Shown here piece by piece: positions 41,396 through 44,073 of a stretch of DNA of 44,073 nucleotides. Each line of letters opens with the position of its first letter. Position 1 is the stretch's first letter. The notes under the pieces were generated by a model. The model saw only the letters and a list, made by a program, of their open reading frames with translations, did not search any database and was not told where the DNA came from. Made by a program: the position numbers and the translations under genes. This DNA comes from an uncultured Clostridia bacterium (lineage in GTDB: Bacteria > Bacillota > Clostridia > Oscillospirales > Ruminococcaceae), in NCBI GenBank assembly GCA_947588805.1, contig CANPYR010000018.1, positions 1-44,073 of the forward strand, written 5' to 3'.

Positions 41396-41782
41396 ATGAA
41401 ACAAAAAACTGTAAAAAATCCTGAAAACAGCTATTTTGGGACTGCCGACGGCGCGTTTAAATGCCAATTTTGCGGCCGAACGGTCTCGCCTGACGGCGCG
41501 GGCACGCGGCACCGCAACCACTGCCCCTACTGCCTTTGCTCGAAGCATCTTGACATTGAGCCGGGCGACCGCGCTGCGGACTGCGGCGGCACGATGGAGC
41601 CTGTCGCGGTGTGGGTAAGAAAGGGCGGCGAGTGGGCGATAATCCATCGCTGCCGGGTTTGCGGAGCGTTTTCGTCGAACAGGATCGCAGCCGACGATAA
41701 TCAGTTGAAGCTGATTTCGCTGGCGCTGAGACCGCTCGCGCAGCCGCCGTTCCCGCTGGACTCTATAGCTTTAAAGGATTAA
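41396..41782 (+). CDS. RNHCP-domain protein
   Basis: This 128-residue cytoplasmic protein is named for the motif RHRNHCPYCLCSKHLD (about residues 38-53). Before it, FKCQFCGRTVSP supplies a first CxxC pair and after it HRCRVCGAFSSNR supplies another, so it is probably a zinc-binding protein with two zinc ribbons. Its molecular function is not known. Cys/His spacing suggests RNA or ribosome contact, which is inference. GGAGGACAG precedes the ATG. It is a single-gene unit with promoter 41181-41209, a leader peptide, an alternative hairpin and terminator 41788-41814. Confidence 0.9.
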   Translation: MKQKTVKNPENSYFGTADGAFKCQFCGRTVSPDGAGTRHRNHCPYCLCSKHLDIEPGDRAADCGGTMEPVAVWVRKGGEWAIIHRCRVCGAFSSNRIAADDNQLKLISLALRPLAQPPFPLDSIALKD

Positions 41783-41787
41783 ATCAC

Positions 41788-41814
41788 ACAGCCGGCTTAT
41801 GTCGGCTGTTTTTA
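41788..41814 (+). terminator. Terminator of the RNHCP gene
   Basis: The stem ACAGCCG/CGGCTGT is followed by TTTTTAA. Confidence 0.9.
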
Positions 41815-41915
41815 ATTGCTAAGCGTGCGAATCTGAAATATTGTTAAATAGTGTATTAACAAGTAAGCTGTTTAATTTCTAAAGAATCCTTATCAGCGTT
41901 AATCAAATGAAAGAT

Positions 41916-42046
41916 TTACAACGGGTTTCGGTATTCCATATCCTCTTTGCTGCAAATAAGCCCGCATGATTTATCAGAATTCCAGACCGAAACAAGCGCT
42001 TCGCGGTACGCGTCAAGTTCCACCCCCGAAAGTCCGTCATGCCGTC
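41916..42046 (-). pseudogene. C-terminal remnant of an unrecognised protein
   Basis: A minus-strand frame reads GVELDAYREALVSVWNSDKS, then CGLICSKEDMEYRNPL and a stop. The composition looks like a genuine protein end, but there is no start codon, an upstream in-frame stop cuts it off, and I recognise no family. The rest of 41815-42157 shows no gene. Confidence 0.35.
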
Positions 42047-42157
42047 AATGCCGCATCCCCTAAACCCCTCCCATTCAACGCAGCGCACAACCCCAAAAAC
42101 TTATTGCAACATCAAAAAATCTTTCCCCAATCCGTCAGCAAAACCCCGCAAAATCTA

Positions 42158-42186
42158 TTGCATTTCTCTATGAGTTGATATATAAT
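42158..42186 (+). promoter_or_regulatory. Promoter of the GH5-like pseudogene
   Basis: TTGCAT (42158-42163), a 17-bp spacer and TATAAT (42181-42186). Confidence 0.75.
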
Positions 42187-42213
42187 GTCAGAAAATTGAT
42201 GTTTTGAGGTGAT

Positions 42214-42963
42214 TTGATGTCAAAAATCGACTGTATTAAGCTAATTGCAGTCGTGATTTCTTCGGCGGTTTTTCTCGTTTCCTGCGGGACGGATAAGGCT
42301 CGCCAAGGCAAGCAAGGCGTTTCATCCGGCGACTCGGTTTTTTCCGGAATTTTTAAAACCGATCGCGAATCGGCGCGCGTGACCGTCTCGGGCGACAAGT
42401 TCATGGTCGGCGGCAAGGAGATCTTCTTCAGCGGCATGAACGCGCCGTGGCAGAACTGGAACGACTTTAACGGCGGTATGGACGAGGACTTCTGGGAAGC
42501 CGAATTTAAGCGCTTTTCGTAGGATCATATCAACTGCGTGCGAATCTGTGTCAACTGCGACGGCGAGAGCATTGTCGACCTGAACCCGGACGGCAGCATC
42601 GCTTCCATAAACGAAAATCACTGGGAAGATCTGGACGAACTGTTTAACATCGCTAAGAAATATAAGGTCTACGTCATGCCTACGCTTCTCTCCTTCGACC
42701 ACTTCAAAAACGGCAGCGGGCCGGTCCGGAGGGCGCTTTTGGAGAGCCGGGAAAACTGCGACGGATACGCGGAAAAGTATGTAAAAGAATTTTGCGAACG
42801 TTTTGGAGATAACGAGTACGTCTTCGCGATAGATCTGATGAACGAGCCGGACTGGGTGTACGAAAACGAGGAGTGCGGGAAGCTGCCGTGGGAGGATATA
42901 AGTTATCTTTTTGCGAAGTGCGCGGCGACAATCCATGAAAACAGCGACATTTTGGTGACGGTA
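42214..42963 (+). pseudogene. Broken GH5-type glycosidase lipoprotein (mannanase-like)
   Basis: The frame starts behind GAGGTGA with a lipoprotein signal (VISSAVFLVSC) and the start of a GH5/mannanase-like catalytic domain (VSGDKFMVGGKEIFFSGMNA). An in-frame TAG at 42520-42522 (EFKRFS*DHINCVRI) interrupts it. The same frame then continues with DHINCVRICVNCDGES, YKVYVMPTLLSFDHF and FAIDLMNEPDWVY, which contains the acid/base glutamate. Homology ends at SDILVTV (about 42962), where the sequence switches to a replication-initiator fragment on the opposite strand. The nucleophile glutamate and the end of the barrel are missing, so the gene is dead twice over. Confidence 0.85.
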
Positions 42964-43642
42964 CATATTCGATATGTTCGCTGTCAAGCTGCAAGAACCG
43001 CTCCCTGACTGCCGACTTTGGAATATCCGTGCCGTTGATACGAACAGTAGCAGACGGCGAGCAGATAGCGTCAAGCATGAGAGTTACTATCTCGTCGATC
43101 TGCCGCTTGTCATTCTGCTTGTTCTCAACGATTATGTCGTAGTCAATGTTGGATTTGATTTCATCTTCCAACTCGCTGCGCGTTTTCATCTCATCTGCCC
43201 TATCTACCAAAGATGGGTGATTGATTGAATCAGTATTTGATTTTTTAGTATTTGTTTTATAAGTATTTGATTGTCCCGGATTTTCCCCGCGTGGATTTTC
43301 CACAGGTGGATTATCCACGTCGGGATTATCCACAACCGGATTTTCCTCATGTGGAGCAACGGTTTGAGGTTTCTCATAAATCTCAAAAGCCGTGCAAGTC
43401 ATTCTGCCTTTTTCGTCGCGCAGACGATGCCGGGCAAGATAGCCGTGCTGTTCAAGCTCCTTGAGAGCCGATTGGATTGCGTCGGGACCTTCTTTGCATA
43501 TTGCCGCCAATCCCTCGGTGGAGAATTTCCAACCGTCGGGGAACGAGAGCATCTTCGTCAGCAGTCCTACCGCTTTGAGCGATATAGTTATATCCTGCAA
43601 GTGGTAGTTCGCCATGACGGTATTGTCAAGTATTTTTCGCAA
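42964..43642 (-). pseudogene. Replication-initiator fragment of plasmid/ICE type
   Basis: About 225 residues are related to the helix-turn-helix initiator proteins of Clostridia plasmids and ICEs that end in a DUF6017-type domain: NTVMANYHLQDITISLKAVG, LKELEQHGYLARHRLRDEKG, an Asn-Pro repeat linker, and IDEIVTLMLDAICSPSATVR to LDSEHIEYV. The N-terminus lacks the usual first residues and opens with a TTG, probably cut by the adjacent IS256-type element. The C-terminus stops at the GH5 junction. It is therefore truncated at both ends. The linker coding sequence carries the iterons at 43281-43349. Confidence 0.8.
43281..43349 (-). repeat. Five 15-bp iterons with DnaA-box cores
   Basis: On the plus strand, nonamers start at 43281 (TTTTCCCCG), 43296 (TTTTCCACA), 43311 (TTATCCACG), 43326 (TTATCCACA, the exact DnaA box) and 43341 (TTTTCCTCA), each 15 bp apart. 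In the other direction they encode the repeated (E/D)NP residues of the initiator linker. The exact period and DnaA-box cores suggest an origin inside the gene. Confidence 0.7.
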
Positions 43643-43728
43643 ATTCCCATAGAATGAAGTAAATTTTTTGGATTATCACCCTCGGCATGTCGAGGGGCAG
43701 TTTAACGATTTGAAGCAATACCGTGGAA

Positions 43729-44073
43729 CTATTCCGCGGCCTCACCAAGATATTTCATACACAAATATCTCTTGCACCCCCAATCCTTTCCGGCAACATA
43801 GCGAAGCCTCGCACAAACAAGCATTAAAGCCGAATTCCCATCGGGAAATGCGCCGACCACTCTCGTTCTGCGCCGAATTTCGCGGTTCAGCCGCTCAATT
43901 ACGTTGTTCGTGCGGATTTTCAACCAATGCTGCGACGGAAAATCCATATATGTAAGCGTTTCTTCAATCCCATCCTCAAGCTTTTTTGTGGCGGCATTGA
44001 GCTTCATTTCTCTCAGTTTTTCAGCGACCTCTCTCGCCTTTTTCCTCGCAGCTTCTTTGCTTTCTTGGGCATG
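43729..44073 (-). mobile_element. IS256-family transposase, C-terminal part (runs off the window)
   Basis: The last 114 residues of a mutator-type transposase are present: MKLNAATKKLEDGIEETLTY, YMDFPSQHWLKIRTNNVIER, LNREIRRRTRVVGAFPDGNS and ALMLVCARLRYVAG. The frame is open to the window edge, so the start and catalytic DDE residues upstream are not visible. The C-terminal helix block with RTNNxIER and RRRTRVVGAFPDG is diagnostic of IS256. The end of the element probably lies within 43643-43728, next to the truncated initiator gene. The terminal inverted repeat could not be confirmed from one end alone. Confidence 0.88.

Noticed and set aside
42520-42522. TAG as a recoded sense codon
   Set aside because: Other genes in the window (for example 15692-16156) end in TAG, and the glycosidase gene is also truncated, so simple inactivation is the better reading.
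43281-43349. Possible short CRISPR array at the initiator gene
   Set aside because: The 15-bp period is continuous with coding repeats and is far too short for repeat-spacer units.
1-44073. tRNA, rRNA and known riboswitches
   Set aside because: I looked for tRNA-like ends, T-loop sequence and T-box or common riboswitch cores in the intergenic regions and saw none that hold up.

Overview
The window looks like the chromosome of a low-to-medium GC Clostridia-type Firmicute, probably an Oscillospiraceae-like gut or rumen anaerobe. The reasons are strong Shine-Dalgarno sequences (GGAGG or GGTGA), many sigma-A promoters of the form TTGACN-N17-TATAAT, the Firmicute rimP-nusA-ylxR-ylxQ-infB-rbfA order, a Spo0A-type DNA-binding domain, an agr-like LytTR/GHKL two-component pair and a type I dockerin. 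No tRNA, rRNA or CRISPR array was seen. Layout: 1-1000 is a leftward transcription unit with no convincing protein. It has a LytTR-type operator, a promoter, a 172-bp MITE-like element and a strong terminator. 1007-3030 is the LytTR/GHKL operon. 3495-5258 is a membrane-anchored surface protein with distinctive codon use. 5349-7928 holds an AraC-GNAT fusion and an ECF sigma/anti-sigma pair. 8453-12518 holds a serine recombinase and a large secreted CHAP-dockerin protein. 12947-16156 holds an MBL-fold hydrolase, a Nudix enzyme and a small membrane protein, separated by repeat-rich DNA. 16440-20241 holds two tandem MutS-like ATPases diverging from an XRE regulator over a palindromic intergenic site. 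20276-21508 is a membrane-protein gene split by a second copy of the MITE-like element. With the element removed in silico, the original reading frame and ribosome-binding site reappear. 21591-25530 holds a lipoprotein with a solute-binding domain, a DUF1287 protein, a second Nudix enzyme and a small conserved protein. 25606-39708 is one long leftward array: rimP-nusA-ylxR-ylxQ-infB-rbfA-nrnA-truB-ribF-gltX followed, without a visible terminator, by a Gld-like ABC system (ATPase, permease, GldG-like, DUF4340). 40082-41782 holds a stand-alone Spo0A DNA-binding domain and an RNHCP protein. The RNHCP gene lies behind a leader peptide (MSKISKSVIVI) and a hairpin that looks like an attenuator. 41916-44073 is a degenerate border: a GH5 glycosidase pseudogene joined head to head with a plasmid/ICE replication-initiator fragment, followed by the end of an IS256-type transposase. 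Intergenic DNA carries at least four dispersed repeat families, some nested: the MITE-like element with 4-bp target duplications, small hairpin modules, a GC-rich 84-bp palindrome and TCTGA-rich repeats. The best candidates for new biology are the LytTR-controlled unit at the left edge, the divergently regulated MutS-like pair, the RNHCP leader/attenuator, the receiver-less Spo0A protein, and the 15-bp DnaA-box iterons inside the replication-initiator coding sequence.
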